From Vanessa cardui (Eukaryota > Arthropoda > Insecta > Lepidoptera > Nymphalidae), in the NCBI RefSeq assembly GCF_905220365.1, contig NC_061136.1:12565702-12629701 (forward strand): a stretch of 64,000 nt of DNA, read 5' to 3'. Below, piece by piece: positions 26,201 to 38,308 of the stretch; positions within the stretch are counted from its first letter, which is position 1, and each line of letters opens with the position of its first letter. Under the pieces are notes generated by a model that did not search any database, had not been told where the DNA came from, and saw only the letters and a list, made by a program, of their open reading frames with translations. Made by a program: the position numbers and the translations under genes.

Positions 26201-29200
26201 TTAATCATATAATTCAAACTTAGGGCGTTTCCAAGCCGTTAGATCAACATAGGGTATGGCGTTGTAGTCATCACAGTGGTATTTCGGATTGTATGAACTC
26301 TCCAATTCGAATGCCTTTTTCTGGACGTATTTGACATTCGTGTTGTCACAGATCAGGCGAGCCATCGATGCTTTCTTTATTTCTTTCAATTGATCTGTGA
26401 ATAAAAGCAACATATTGAGATATCATTCCCAACAAGCAACTCTTGAATTTGACACACGAGTCATTATAATATTCTGTATATGCATAAGAAACACAACCAA
26501 CCAACCTGCTATAGGTATACCTAATTAGTAAATAAAAGTAACAATTGTCTATAATTATCTTGTATATACATTATTTATGAGGTCTATATATCAGTTGACC
26601 AGATGCCCTCATAATATTCACAGATTATTAAAATACACAATTGATCGAATTTTCGGTATTAAAAATATTCAGTTATACCATTCGAAATAAAAAAAAAATC
26701 GTAAAACTTGTTTTTTTTTATAAGTAACTAATAATTAATAAATAGCTTCAATTTTTTTTTTCAATGAGTCATAGATTACCTGGCGTGAACGAATGCGGCA
26801 TCTCGCTATTGTCGTAAAAGTGTCTGTCACCAACACGAGTGCGATAGAACTGCTCGGCGACAATGCACTGAAAAGTGTGCCCGAGGATAGACCCCGAGAC
26901 GTCCCCTTCCAAAGCACCACCGACAAACAAATCTATATCGTCTACAGATTCGTAGAATTTGGCCAGTGCGTTAATGCGCTGTAAAAAAAAATTGCAGAAT
27001 TTTTAGAAATTTTATTCGAAATTAAAATTTCGTTACCAAATGATACTTACGTCTTGTGATATTTCACCCGCCAAGTCTTGGAATGTTCTCGCTCTTTTCA
27101 AGCCACAGGTTTCTCTGAAATATATAGAAGTATTTATGTATTGTCAACTCTAATTTGACTAATGATTTCTCTTCAAAGGACTGTTCCAAGCAGTCCGTAA
27201 ATCCGTCATGACAGGAAAATGTTGTACATACATAGAATCTCAAACAAGGCAGTTCAAACAAAGCCAACTTCTAGAAAAACCCTGGCGTTATGAGATACTG
27301 TACACGGCAATTTTTTTCCAATGTTATGTTGTACTTTTTCAAATATCGGGGCCCTTTGCACTGCGAGCCTTACGCCGCCACTGGTACGCGGATACGATAA
27401 TTAGGGCCGTTTTGAGAACATTCCTAGTATTGAAAAAGTATTAAGAGTAGCACCTAAAATGTCCTATTACTAAGAGATTATTTTAGGGAATACAATAACT
27501 TTGTAAAAAAACGCCTAAAATTAAATGTTACGGCAACAATCCCAAAACTTAAGAATTTATCAATAAAAGGGGATAATTATGGCACAATCTTACCTGTAAT
27601 CGTTATATGAAGCAATTCCGTGATCTCTACCCCTCTGAATGTCCATGGCGATGAGATCCAAGCCCCATTTGTTACTAGATTTGAACAATAGATTGGTGAT
27701 TTCTCCAGTGCAGTGCGGGTCAGCCTCGCCCGCTCGATTGGTCACTATACCGCGTATGATATCATCGAAAGACTCCGGTGTGGATTCTACCAGGCCCGGG
27801 TTGAAATAATGGTCGCTTAACCTGAAATCATGCAAATATTTTCCGTTGAATTATATTTTTCCTTAAATGAAAACAAACGTCTAAAAGAGTTTTTACCAAA
27901 GGAGGTTTTATATTTTTTTTTAAGGTAGGAACTTACTTATACAAATATCCTGTCCCAGAGTTCGATGGACAGCTCATGATTGTGTCAGGTATAACAGTGT
28001 GTAAGAAACGGAAAGCGGCGGCGCCGAAGCCATTAATTGCTCCGGGATTCACCTCCTCGTTGTAATCACGGCTATAGAGCGAACTGGGGGAAATCCTGTA
28101 GTAACGGAGATAGCTCTCCCCTAAACGAATCAATTGAATGCACATTATTTTGGTAAATGTAGGTATTGGGAACAAAGAGATTTTATTATAAATGTATTGT
28201 TTCAGTAGAAATCCACTAAGGCTTCATACGGGTACAATGCTGATACTAAATATAGCACAGAATTTTTCTTATTCATTATATACAAAAATCTTCCTCTCGA
28301 ATCGCTCTATCTATTAAAAAACCACATCAAAATCCGTTGCGTAATATTAAAGATCTAAGCTTACATAGCGACAGACAGCGGTAAGCGACTTTGTTGTATA
28401 CTTCGTAATTATATCCATTAAGACTTCCATAATAAATATAAATGTTTACAAAATCTTACCAAAGTTCAAAGGCAACCATTCCTGATAAGTGATGTGTTGG
28501 ATTTCCGCAATGACAATCTTTCTCGTCTCCTGATATATTTTCTCGTCGGTCCAAAGAGGATTTAATGAGCTCAATATGTCTGCTATGCGATTGTGTTCTC
28601 TAAGTAGCAACGTATGTAGGACAGCTAATGTTGGTGTCTGGTTGATTCTGCTGTCTCCTATTTTATTTTCCAAGCACATAATTTTGTTATTGCATTTAAA
28701 ATAAATTATTTGTTAGAATATTTGTTTCTGTTATCAGCAAGAGCAATAGGCTATTTAACAATGCGAAAAATAAATTGTGTATTATTGTAATCAGTGTATA
28801 TTATGAGCTTAAAAATGGTTATCTATTAACGAAAGTTGAAAATAATACTTAATTTATTCTAAAATCCATATATGGAAATGCAAATTTTCAAACGTTTGTC
28901 ACTTGACACAAAACGCTCCTGATTGCCGGGCTTATGATAAAGTCATTTTCTTGTAAACTTTGCTTTTCTTCTGTATGTACCACAGATTAAAATACAGGAA
29001 AGTGACGTCATCGACCCATTGCAGCGCCATATTGTCCAAGTAGCGTTTTTGCGCGCTATTTAAATATGGCATTTTTAATATGATATTTTTCGATAAATAT
29101 GTACTAGAAATAAAAAACTTTTACTGGGTTCCTTAACCTCTACTAAATAATATAAAAGGGATTTTAAAAACCAGTCAAATAGCCTATTCTTTTGATAGTA

Positions 29201-32200
29201 CTTAAATGAATATATCTGATCCTTATTTTAATAATAATGCGTTTAAATAAATATCTACCCAATTCTTACCCAAATTACAGAGCTAATCGCTTTAAATACA
29301 CTGTAGATTTCCCAATTATTTAAATGTAATAATACAGCTAATGTAGCACAACTTCAATTCTATAGAAATGAGAATATAAATAATCAAACCTGCCAAGTAA
29401 CAAGGTTCCGATGTGTTTCTTAAGTCGCAAACAGCTAACTTATCATCTACCGATGGCAAGAAACCCCCTTTGCAATTTTTTCTCGTTTCCTCCCGCAATC
29501 GTCCCCCGCATTTGCTCCGTAGCTTGGCAGCAAGTACTGGATCCGAGCCGTATATTGGGGAGCCGTCCAAAAAACTGGTCACTGTATTCATCTGATACAT
29601 ATCGATATTTTTTTGTTTAACATAAAAAAATATTTACGAAGGTTTTTTTGATTCACCAATATTTTTATTATTAAGAACATTAATAATAGCTTTTCTTGGT
29701 AGTAGAGCTTAAAAGTCCCTCTGGGTAGGTACCACCCACTCATCAGATATTCTGCCGCCAAAGAACAGTACTTAGAATTGTTGTGTTCCGCATTAAAGGG
29801 TTATAAGATCTTAGGTCCCTCGGTTGGTGGGATATTGGCGAAGTAAGGAATGGGTAATATTTCTTCAGCGCTAATGTCTCCAGACGGTGGTGAGCACTTG
29901 CTATCAAGTGGCCCATACGCTCGTCCGCCAACGTATACCATAATTTAAAAATTATAAATAAAAATAAGCTGAACACTTCAAATACCATACGTAATTTATA
30001 CGTCATAATAGTATAACTAGCTAATAATTTAAAGCAACTTACCTGCTCTGCATGGCCCAAGCTGCAGTCATCCCTTGGTGTGGTGACGCTCCTCACAAAG
30101 TTGAGACATTTTATCCCGTGGTGTTTGTAGAAGGGATCGTCATCAGAAACGCAAATTGGTATGCATTTGTCGTTCAGTAATTCTTGTGGCAGAACATCAC
30201 GACCATTCCCTAAGCAACATTGAATTCCACCCTCATCTGTAAACGTTTTTAGAACGTCAGTCGTTGTGTATGGACAAACTATAACTACAAGATACGATCG
30301 CGAAATCTCAGAATGAAATATAATTATTATAACATGTATCCATGCATCAGAATAGGTCACCATGGAAGTCATAGGTGGAAGTTTAAGTTAAAACTGACGT
30401 AAAGCCAATGATATTCTAATAAACAGATATGTTATACCCATACTAAACAACAGAAAAAAGTGTGCCGCGCCGGGGAGCGTTTATTTTACATTTCGTTACA
30501 AGTAAAAAGGATAGCTTGATAAAAACAATAAGTAAAAGGGATAACTAGATGTTTTAATTACGCAAAACGTATTACTACGTAATTATGATGTATTATAACG
30601 TATTACTACGTAAAACGACTAAAGGCAAACGTCCTAATTGGGACGTTTTCTAGTCTTCACTTTTTCCGCGTTAATAACATATCTGTTTACTAGAACATTG
30701 CGTAAAGCTAATTGCTGCTAATTTTATTTCTTTAAAAAGACAAAAATATTCACCTGTGACTTCCATGACTTGGAAAACTAGGTCATGTGTGATGAACTGG
30801 CCCCATTGCACGTTGAGGTGGCTAAGAACACGACTGAATATAGATTGATCTGCAAAGATCCGAGTTGAAAGCAAACGAGGATTGGGTAACGGGCGACCGC
30901 TTGTTGCAACTGGCATCGCGTAGATACCTATTGAAAAATCAATAAAATTAAATTACGGCAAATTTGAAAATATAAATACTATACATATTAATTATTAGGT
31001 CAAACTTTTTTGTATTCAAATTCAACGTCACCATTTGATTATTTGAACTGCAAATTACAAAATTAATTATTAAAATTACATTCGTCATATCCATTTAACC
31101 TAAGGAAACATTAATATCATTCCAGTGCTAAATACAAGTGCATTATTCCTAACCAAATTAGTGGCCATCGCAAGGCTTCGGAAAGGTTTCCAGAAAGTCT
31201 ACGTTCAAATACCAGGACATTTTTAAGAGCCTGAATTAGGCATTTGCAGCAGAACATTTAAAAAATAACGCTTGCAAATCAGTACATTTGAGAGATGTAA
31301 AACATTTTTTACTCGAAGATATACTGAAACCTTTTCATGAATTCGAATTTGATTCTTATGGCGGTCTGAGTATAAAATGTAAATAAAAACAATATTATAA
31401 AATCATTCATAAATTATGATCGCCTTTCAAAAATATATCATTTCTTATTTAAATTTTTCAACTGTGTAAAAATTTATAGGTATATTCCTATCTTTTCCAC
31501 TGTTTATTTGAAGCTGAGAAGAAAAGGTGGTCTGACCACCTTTTCTACTGAAGTTATATAGTATCACGTGACGATAGCGAGGGCGCGCCGTAAAAGCCTC
31601 ATAAACCATAGATTATACTATTCTACTTCTGTTATTATATTATTATTTCCTTTTAAGTCGACTATGAGCGCTTTAATAGCCACTTGACCCATATTTATCG
31701 TTTTGATATAAATTTGAGCGTTATCTATATTTATCCAATGTATTTTCATAATTCCATTTTCAAAAATATTTAGAAATCTGTGTACTGGCTGAATCGTATA
31801 AATAAAACGAGATCAAGTTTTTAATTTTAAAAAGGATTCAATTGTTGTCGATGTGATTACACAACCACTCAAATGCCAGTAACCTGCCCGAAATATATTG
31901 ATATTTATAACTTCTATACCGGAAATAGATGGAGAATATATAGTAGTATACAAATCATACCTAAAATGAGCTGGCTTCAAATTTTTGAAAAATATGTTTT
32001 AAAGACTAACCATCAGCATATCTAGGTGACGTAAGCCTGGTAAAGGGAGCGCCTCGTCTGCCCCACGTTGGGTGCCGCAGGTTGTTACACGTGCCATCGA
32101 TACTGCGATACTTATTGGAGCCAGTACAGATGACGCTGACAGGCTTGCAGTATATTTCGTGTGGTTGTATACATTGGTTCTCCAAAAATGATATAAAGGT

Positions 32201-33828
32201 GTTTGGAGTCACGTCCGTCCTGGAAATAAACATATTGGCTAAAACAACCACACTTTGGAATAAAAAAGTGTATTATTTCTTAAATCAGCTACACATGTGA
32301 TACCGATTATTTACACAATAATAATATTAAAACTGAGTTGTTCTAAAAAACATGTTTTCACTTTTTTCACACAACAAAGGTCCAAAGCAAAGAGTTTCTA
32401 ATTGCACGTATAAAATGTAAAGACTGAATATCTTACGTTGAGCACAACTTCATTTGCATAATCTTCGTAGCCGTAAGAAGCTCGTGTGATACCTCAGACG
32501 CCTTCTTTGCATCACTTGGTAATTTTGATGAGAAAAAATGCAATAGAGCCGGCGAGCATGCTTCCAAACTAACACCGTTTTTAACGAGCCGATTAGCTCG
32601 TTTCTTTGCCTCTCGTGAGAGTTCGCGACCGCATCGGAGGCTGTCGGATATTAGCTCAGATGGAATGTCTTCTTCCTCTGAAATATTACGAATTTTATTT
32701 GTTAACTTTACTTCTAGATTGCCATATCTATCATGGTATGGGCATGTAATGCGGAGGAATGAGGAACACATTGTGAGGAAGGCCTTGAGCATGGATGTAG
32801 ACGGATATAGAGGTAGAGGACGACCAAGGAAACGATGGATGGATTGTCTGAAAGACGATATGGCTAGAAATAATGTTACTTGTGAGATGACGTCTGACAG
32901 AGAAGTATGGAAGGAGAAGACATGCTGTGCCGACCCTAAATAAAATTGGGATAAGGGCAGGAGGATGATGACTTATAAATTGTTATATTTTTTTATGTTA
33001 CTTATTAAGAGTCATGTTTGTTCTACCGATAATATGGTCCATACTTTTTTTGGTTTTAGTAACTCTCTGTATCATTGTTGTTAATGGGCATTTTGAATCC
33101 CTTTTATAGTATTCCCTAATTTGATAAGCAAATTCATCAGATTATTAACTGTATACTAAAAAAATCTGCTACGATAGATGTTGTACATAGTGGTGTAGAC
33201 ATTTTCACAAGTCGTACAGCATTTCCTGGCCTGCCTGGGTGGGTCACAGTCATTATTAGTATTTAAACGTCAAAATGACTTAAGTAAAACTTATAAGAAC
33301 TACATTTTCATGAAAATTAGACGCTGTGTTTATTTGTCTTCACTATATAAAAGTAATATACGATCGCTTTTTTATTCCCGAATTAGTGCTGTATGGTTAC
33401 AATTTATCTCATAATTTGAAGGATAATATTTTACTCATGAAAACCCTTAATGATTTGACAAATACTCTCAAGCAGTCGATCAGTAGATAGATACTTACAA
33501 ATTATTGTACAAATCAAATAAAAATATTTTGGACACTTACCACACAAAGGATAAAAAAATTTAAGAAAGTAGTTATTTAACAAAGACATATAATATATTA
33601 ACACTTTAAAAATAAATAAAATATTGTACCTGAAGACGACGAAAGAAATAAATCTTTGACCTTCGAAGTTGCACTTGCTAAAATTGGACACACTTCTGCT
33701 ATAATGTCATCGAAAATAAATTCCCAACCGGAATTCAAGCAACAAGTTACCGACGAACTAAAAAAATATAGCAACACTGATATCGACAGAATATGTCTAC
33801 TGGAAAACACAGTTCTTTTCGAAACCAT
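26201..33828 (-). CDS. Secreted animal haem peroxidase (chorion peroxidase/Pxt-like), twelve exons
   Basis: Exons in transcript order: 33828-33630, 32677-32437, 32219-32011, 30927-30754, 30236-30043, 29591-29390, 28657-28460, 28120-27937, 27821-27594, 27114-27051, 26978-26780, 26394-26201; 2286 nt, 761 aa. All junctions are GT-AG and in phase. Residues 1-29 are a signal peptide (ILSISVLLYFFSSSVTC). A helical N-terminal prodomain runs to about 190. The peroxidase fold starts near YRSIDGTCNNL. Key motifs: VQWGQFITHDL (distal His 264), SFLDGSPIYGS, GDSRINQ (Arg 410), LLLREHNRIAD, FGAAAFRFLHT (proximal His 513), DIQRGRDHG, and FTPDQLKEIKKASMARLICDN at the end. The family oxidises substrates such as tyrosine with H2O2; insect members cross-link eggshell or act in immunity and cuticle. 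The exact paralogue is unassigned. The positions of the myeloperoxidase haem-ester Asp and Glu are Thr 263 and Gln 413. Confidence 0.95.
28745..29188. mobile_element. MITE family 3, long copy
   Basis: Ends 'aataggctatttaac' and 'agtcaaatagcctatt' are inverted. The right half is the reverse complement of 15895-16137, while about 200 extra bases at the left are unique. In peroxidase intron 6. Confidence 0.7.
29698..29944 (+). repeat. Dispersed SINE-like repeat, copy c (diverged)
   Basis: Retains 'aggtaccacccactcatcag', 'attgttgtgttccgc' and 'cgctcgtccgccaacgta' with many substitutions. In peroxidase intron 5. Confidence 0.7.
30398..30708. mobile_element. hAT-like MITE family 2, copy 2
   Basis: Element 30406-30700 flanked by a perfect 8-bp duplication cgtaaagc (30398-30405 and 30701-30708). 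Nearly the same as 17139-17414 but with a roughly 20-bp internal duplication of 'tattactacgta...'. In peroxidase intron 4. Confidence 0.85.
31520..31546. repeat. Short perfect hairpin in peroxidase intron 3
   Basis: AGAAAAGGTGGT / ACCACCTTTTCT, 12-bp arms with a 3-nt loop. Confidence 0.7.
32713..32975 (+). mobile_element. RTE-like LINE fragment, protein C-terminus
   Basis: Plus-strand reading gives LSWYGHVMRRNEEHIVRKAL, then GRGRPRKRWMDCLKDDM, the typical C-terminus of RTE/BovB-type ORF2, ending in a stop at 32941-32943. 5'-truncated, inserted antisense in peroxidase intron 1 only about 35 bases from exon 2. Confidence 0.8.
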
Positions 33829-34307
33829 TCTCGTATATAAATATCACAAAACATTTAATTCATTTATATTAAAACTTTTTTCTAACATCCACTTTCACCC
33901 AAAACTCTAATCAAAATGAGTGTTCGTCATTTAATTGTTATAAAAAAAAGGAATTTTGTAACGTAATAATCTCTCATAATTTCATATTGTACAGGTTGAA
34001 AAAAAATACGTTAATTTTGTTTTAAAGATGGCGTCACCTTATCATGTCACGTTTATTGCGTTAATTAATAAAGGAAATAATATGTGGATAGCATGATCAG
34101 TATCGCCATACATTTCACAATCACCTGATTGCTTTACGATTGTATGAACAATTATTCTGAGAGTAATTACGCAATCGTTTACTTATTACAAATGTCTACC
34201 AAATAATTATTAGTGTTGCATGCTTATAATAAATGGTCCTAATCTACTTCTGTAATTATATTTTTACAATTTGTTTAATTTTATACAAACAACTATTATT
34301 ATTTATG
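33829..34307. promoter_or_regulatory. 5' flank of peroxidase gene
   Basis: Upstream of the peroxidase ATG (33828, minus). AT-rich, no clear TATA at a defined distance; the promoter is expected here by position only. Confidence 0.3.
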
Positions 34308-34588
34308 AGAGCCGAGATGGTCCTTTGGTTAGCACGCGTGCATCTTAACCGATGATTGCGGTTTCAAACCTAGGCAAGCACCGCTGAATATTCATGTGTT
34401 TATTTGTGCTCAGCGGTGAAGGAAAACCTCGTAAGGAAACCTGCATGTGTCTAATTTCTTGGAAATTCTGCAACATGTATATTCCACCAAGACGCATTGG
34501 AGCGTGGTGGAATATGTTTCAAAATCTTCTCCACAAAAGGGAGTGGAGGCTTTAGCCCAGCAGAGGGTCATTTACAGGCTGTTGTTTG
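34308..34588 (+). mobile_element. tRNA-derived SINE family 2, copy 1
   Basis: tRNA-like head with A-box-like 'tggtcctttggttagcac' and B-box-like 'ggtttcaaacc', then 'gtgaaggaaaacctcgt' and tail 'ttagcccagcagagg...gctgttgttt'. Same family as 49074-49381. Not a functional tRNA, since the acceptor stem and anticodon arm do not fold into a clean cloverleaf. Confidence 0.8.
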
Positions 34589-34788
34589 CAATTTTATAAA
34601 CATTATAATACTACGGTTGAAATAAAATCAAAATTAGCACTGAAAATAATTAATTTTTTTTTCTCATTTTAAGCGGGAATACCTATTGTACTAATTCTTA
34701 AAGGTATACGAATAACGTTCTGAAACTAAAAAAGAAAAACGTTTTTCTGACGAATTATTAGATTTAAAAAATAATATAATATATAATA

Positions 34789-34860
34789 GGTGCTCGCTCG
34801 AGTTTGAACTCGCAATCTTTGGTTTAAAGCGTTGTTTTAACCATTGGGCCGTCTCAGTTC
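34789..34860 (-). mobile_element. tRNA-like SINE head fragment
   Basis: On the minus strand: 'gaactgagacggcccaatgg' then 'gcgagttcaaactcgagcg', matching A- and B-box layout of the SINE heads nearby. About 70 bp, tail absent. Confidence 0.5.
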
Positions 34861-37800
34861 TAACTTGTTCTATATGGATTCGCTGCTACAAAACTTGACC
34901 AACATCGTCGATGCCGAAGCCGATTTGAACTCTCTAAGTTGTCTTCCTTTTGCCAAAAAATTTTATATTATAAGAACAATAAGTTAAGATTATTAATGTC
35001 CTAGCTAATTTATTACACAAAAATACATTCTTGTATTGACATAAAATAAAGTAAAAGGTAGGGTTTTAAATAAAGACTAAGTATTTACAAAAATAACACT
35101 TTATTACCAAAGTAGTATAAACGAAAACACATTTAACTCTACTGAATAAAGCAATTTAAACTTTATATTGATAGCTGTAAAACTTGAACAAGTTAAAACG
35201 TATAATAACTACACAAACAATGTAACATAATAATTATTAAAAGGATTCACCTGAATTGCACTTACTATATACTTCGTATCTCACTCGTGAAATATTGACA
35301 GCCGATTAACAGTGATACGGCATATTGATATGTATGTCGTAAGCAATTTACAATTATTTTAATCAATGTCGTTTATGACATTCTGTCAATTCATGCTCGT
35401 GTTCTGTGTTGAGTTTCGAGTTTCTTGTTACAGAAAAGCCTTACAGATTTGAGTAAATTTATTTATTTTTCTAAATATTTTTTACAATTGATTTTGTGCC
35501 CAAGTTAGCTGCATAAGCGACTGGGCTGCTTACACTAAAAACCTCTTCATTAACGTATATTATGAAAATGTGTAAATAGAACTTTATTTATTATCATTAA
35601 TCATTTTTATTTATTATACAAAAATACACCCCGTATTCACTTTAAAATAGCAATTACATAAAAAAGATAAATCTATCTTTGCTATGATTATTTTTAGGCG
35701 TTTGACATACATTATCTACTTATTAATTATACTACGTCTTAATAGCAATTAATAGCATATAAAAGCAAAACATATATTTGCTATATTTATTAAGCAGGCG
35801 TTTTTTTTTTAATATTATCTAATTAATCTAATTTATAATTGACGAATAGTTTAGAGTCAACGCAAAATACGTTATTCATTATATTTATATATTTTTTATT
35901 ATAACTATTACAGTATTTAATAAAATAAAAAAAATATCTACTTTTATTGGACTTAATAAATAGAGTACTAATATTACTGTACATTTTATTATGCAACAGA
36001 TTTTTTTTTCTTAAAGATGTTAAACTCAGATCTAAAATGAAGCATTAAAAAAAGGTTGTTGTAGATTTATTGACAAAGGTTACAGACTATAAATATCTAA
36101 CATTTCGCGGCACAGAATTAAATTATTCTATAGAGTGGTTTCACTTTGCTTCCCACAATCATTAAGCATTTTGACGTAACAGTCGAACGTATTTTATTGT
36201 TTTCCAGAATTAAATTTCAAATATATGTGAATCAATAGAAACAAAAGTATTCGCTTGCTCTTTCGAAATACAATATTCACTAACTTCATACGTCATAAGG
36301 CGATATCTATAAAGATATTTTTATTTATCAGTAAATGATAATTTAGTTGATAAAAGAATTACTTAAAAAATCTAAGATATCTAAATAAATATACATAAAT
36401 ATATAGAATATTTGTGCAATTGTGAAATGAAAACATACTTATTTCACGTTCATATCACGTATTTAACAAACATAATTGTTTTTTAAATGTTGAAAAAGAG
36501 TTCTTGCCGGTTATTTCCAGTAGAATCCACTTACCGAAACCTTGGTAGCATCACTTAATAGAGTTGTTAAATGATGCCCTTGTCAACTAATTTTGTAAAT
36601 GCCTAATTAAAAAAATATATTTTGATTTTAATTTTTTATTTTGAAAGGATCATTGATAAATTGAATAATAATGTACATACTAAAAATTAATAGTACTTGT
36701 TTTGATAGTTAGATGTAGTATTGCATTGTTTTAGAAGTAATAAATGTTATATGTATATATAAAGTAGGCCCCGCCCCCACAAAGTTAATGATCAATCACA
36801 CGTATGTTTAAACATTAACAAATAATACAAGAACAATGCGAAGAAGCCTTAGAATAATAAATCAAATCTAATAAAAATAAAAATAATTCTGTTATAATAC
36901 AAGCCTTACATTCAAAACACACCACTATTGATATATCAATACAAATATAAAGCTATATACATATATTTCTTATAAATTTATTATATATATAAAATATATT
37001 TATTTGTACGCGTTTCTGAACCTTTTATTTTGAGTTAATTTATAAAGTTGTGCTTGTTACTAGCGTGAAGGTCTTTTGAATCATAATCACGTACAATGTT
37101 CGTAGGGTTATAGAATAATTATTGTTTATAAAATTATAATAATTAAAGGCATTGCGAAGCATAACATATATTACCGACATCCTATGTACATAATAAGGTT
37201 TTATTATTGAAGTTGACCTAATGTAAATCATATGAAATCTGAATAATTATTATATAGGTATATAAATACGTGAACAATAATATATACGTACAATAAGATT
37301 TATTAATAATAAGAAATTGTCGGAGCTTCAAAAGATTTATCTAACAATTTTTAAAACTTTTTTAAGGCTTTGTTAATAAATAAATCTTATTATTCATTAA
37401 AGTAAAACTTTTAGAAAAGAAATGCTTTGTTGTTTGTTGTAGGGCACTTCCACCAGTACCGACTAAACACTAATTGTGAATAACAGCATTGTAAATCTGT
37501 TTATATGAAAAGAGCAATGCTATGCGAAATTATTGCCGTTGCATTCCACTAGAGGCTGCTTTTCGAAACTGTGGTAATGTTTCAATATTGACGATTCAAA
37601 AACGCTTCATTGTGATGATAATTATATTACAATGAGGAAAAGCGAAAAATTTGATATAATTAAAAAGTCAAATGTTTTTCCAATTATGAGTACTACCAAC
37701 TGACCCATTTTGATTTATTTTATTTGATGCTACGTAAACAGATAATAATGTTAAACACAATGATAAGTAAAACGGTGTCACTGTAAATCAGTCGTACTAT

Positions 37801-37982
37801 TCTAAAAGAATTCACTCGTGAAATCTTTAAAACTGCCTTACGTGATAAGCTATTTTAATACGTATGTCATTTAAATGTTATACTTATAATGTTCAATGTC
37901 GTATATAATTATATTTCAAGATCTTGCTAGTTGCAACATAAACACGTCACGATGTCGTGACGTGACGCGATGTGAAATCGTG
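34861..37982. other. Intergenic, mostly unannotated
   Basis: Between peroxidase and FA2H. Very AT-rich. Only the LINE tail at 36485-36610 was recognised in it. Confidence 0.45.
36485..36610 (+). mobile_element. Jockey-like LINE 3'-tail fragment
   Basis: 'tgttgaaaaagagttcttgc', 'gtagaatccact', 'ccttggtagcatcactta': same tail as 58027-58185. Confidence 0.6.
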
Positions 37983-38308
37983 TATAGTACGACACAACTT
38001 AGATGTAGCATCGGCAAATTTCGTAAAACCGATTACATCCGAACGCTAGGTATCCTTCACACAAACGTAATAACTTGTAATATCATATGACTTAATATAT
38101 TCGTCAATTTGACACGTCAATTTACATGCACTTGCTTTCTTGGGTAAACAGTTCTACCCAAGATATTCTCGCGTCAGTACGCAAGAATCTATAGCGACTA
38201 ATAACGCCGAATGACGCGATAGGGAGCTGTTTCTATTGGTTGTATAAATCGGAAGTAATCGGTTTTATTGAATTTGCTGACCCTGCATCTAAATTGTGTC
38301 TTACTATA
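37983..38308. mobile_element. MITE family 1, copy C
   Basis: 'tatagtacgacacaacttag' at the left and 'gcatctaaattgtgtcttac' followed by tata at the right, with TIRs and TA flanks. Full length, about 326 bp. Confidence 0.8.

Noticed and set aside
32665..32943. Host gene on the plus strand at 32665-32943
   Set aside because: The C-terminal GRGRPRKRWMD pattern is that of an RTE-type LINE protein; the N-terminal part is antisense to peroxidase exon 2.
34308..34400. Possible functional tRNA gene
   Set aside because: The A- and B-box-like motifs belong to a SINE with a long body and tail; no clean cloverleaf, and the same unit recurs at 49074.
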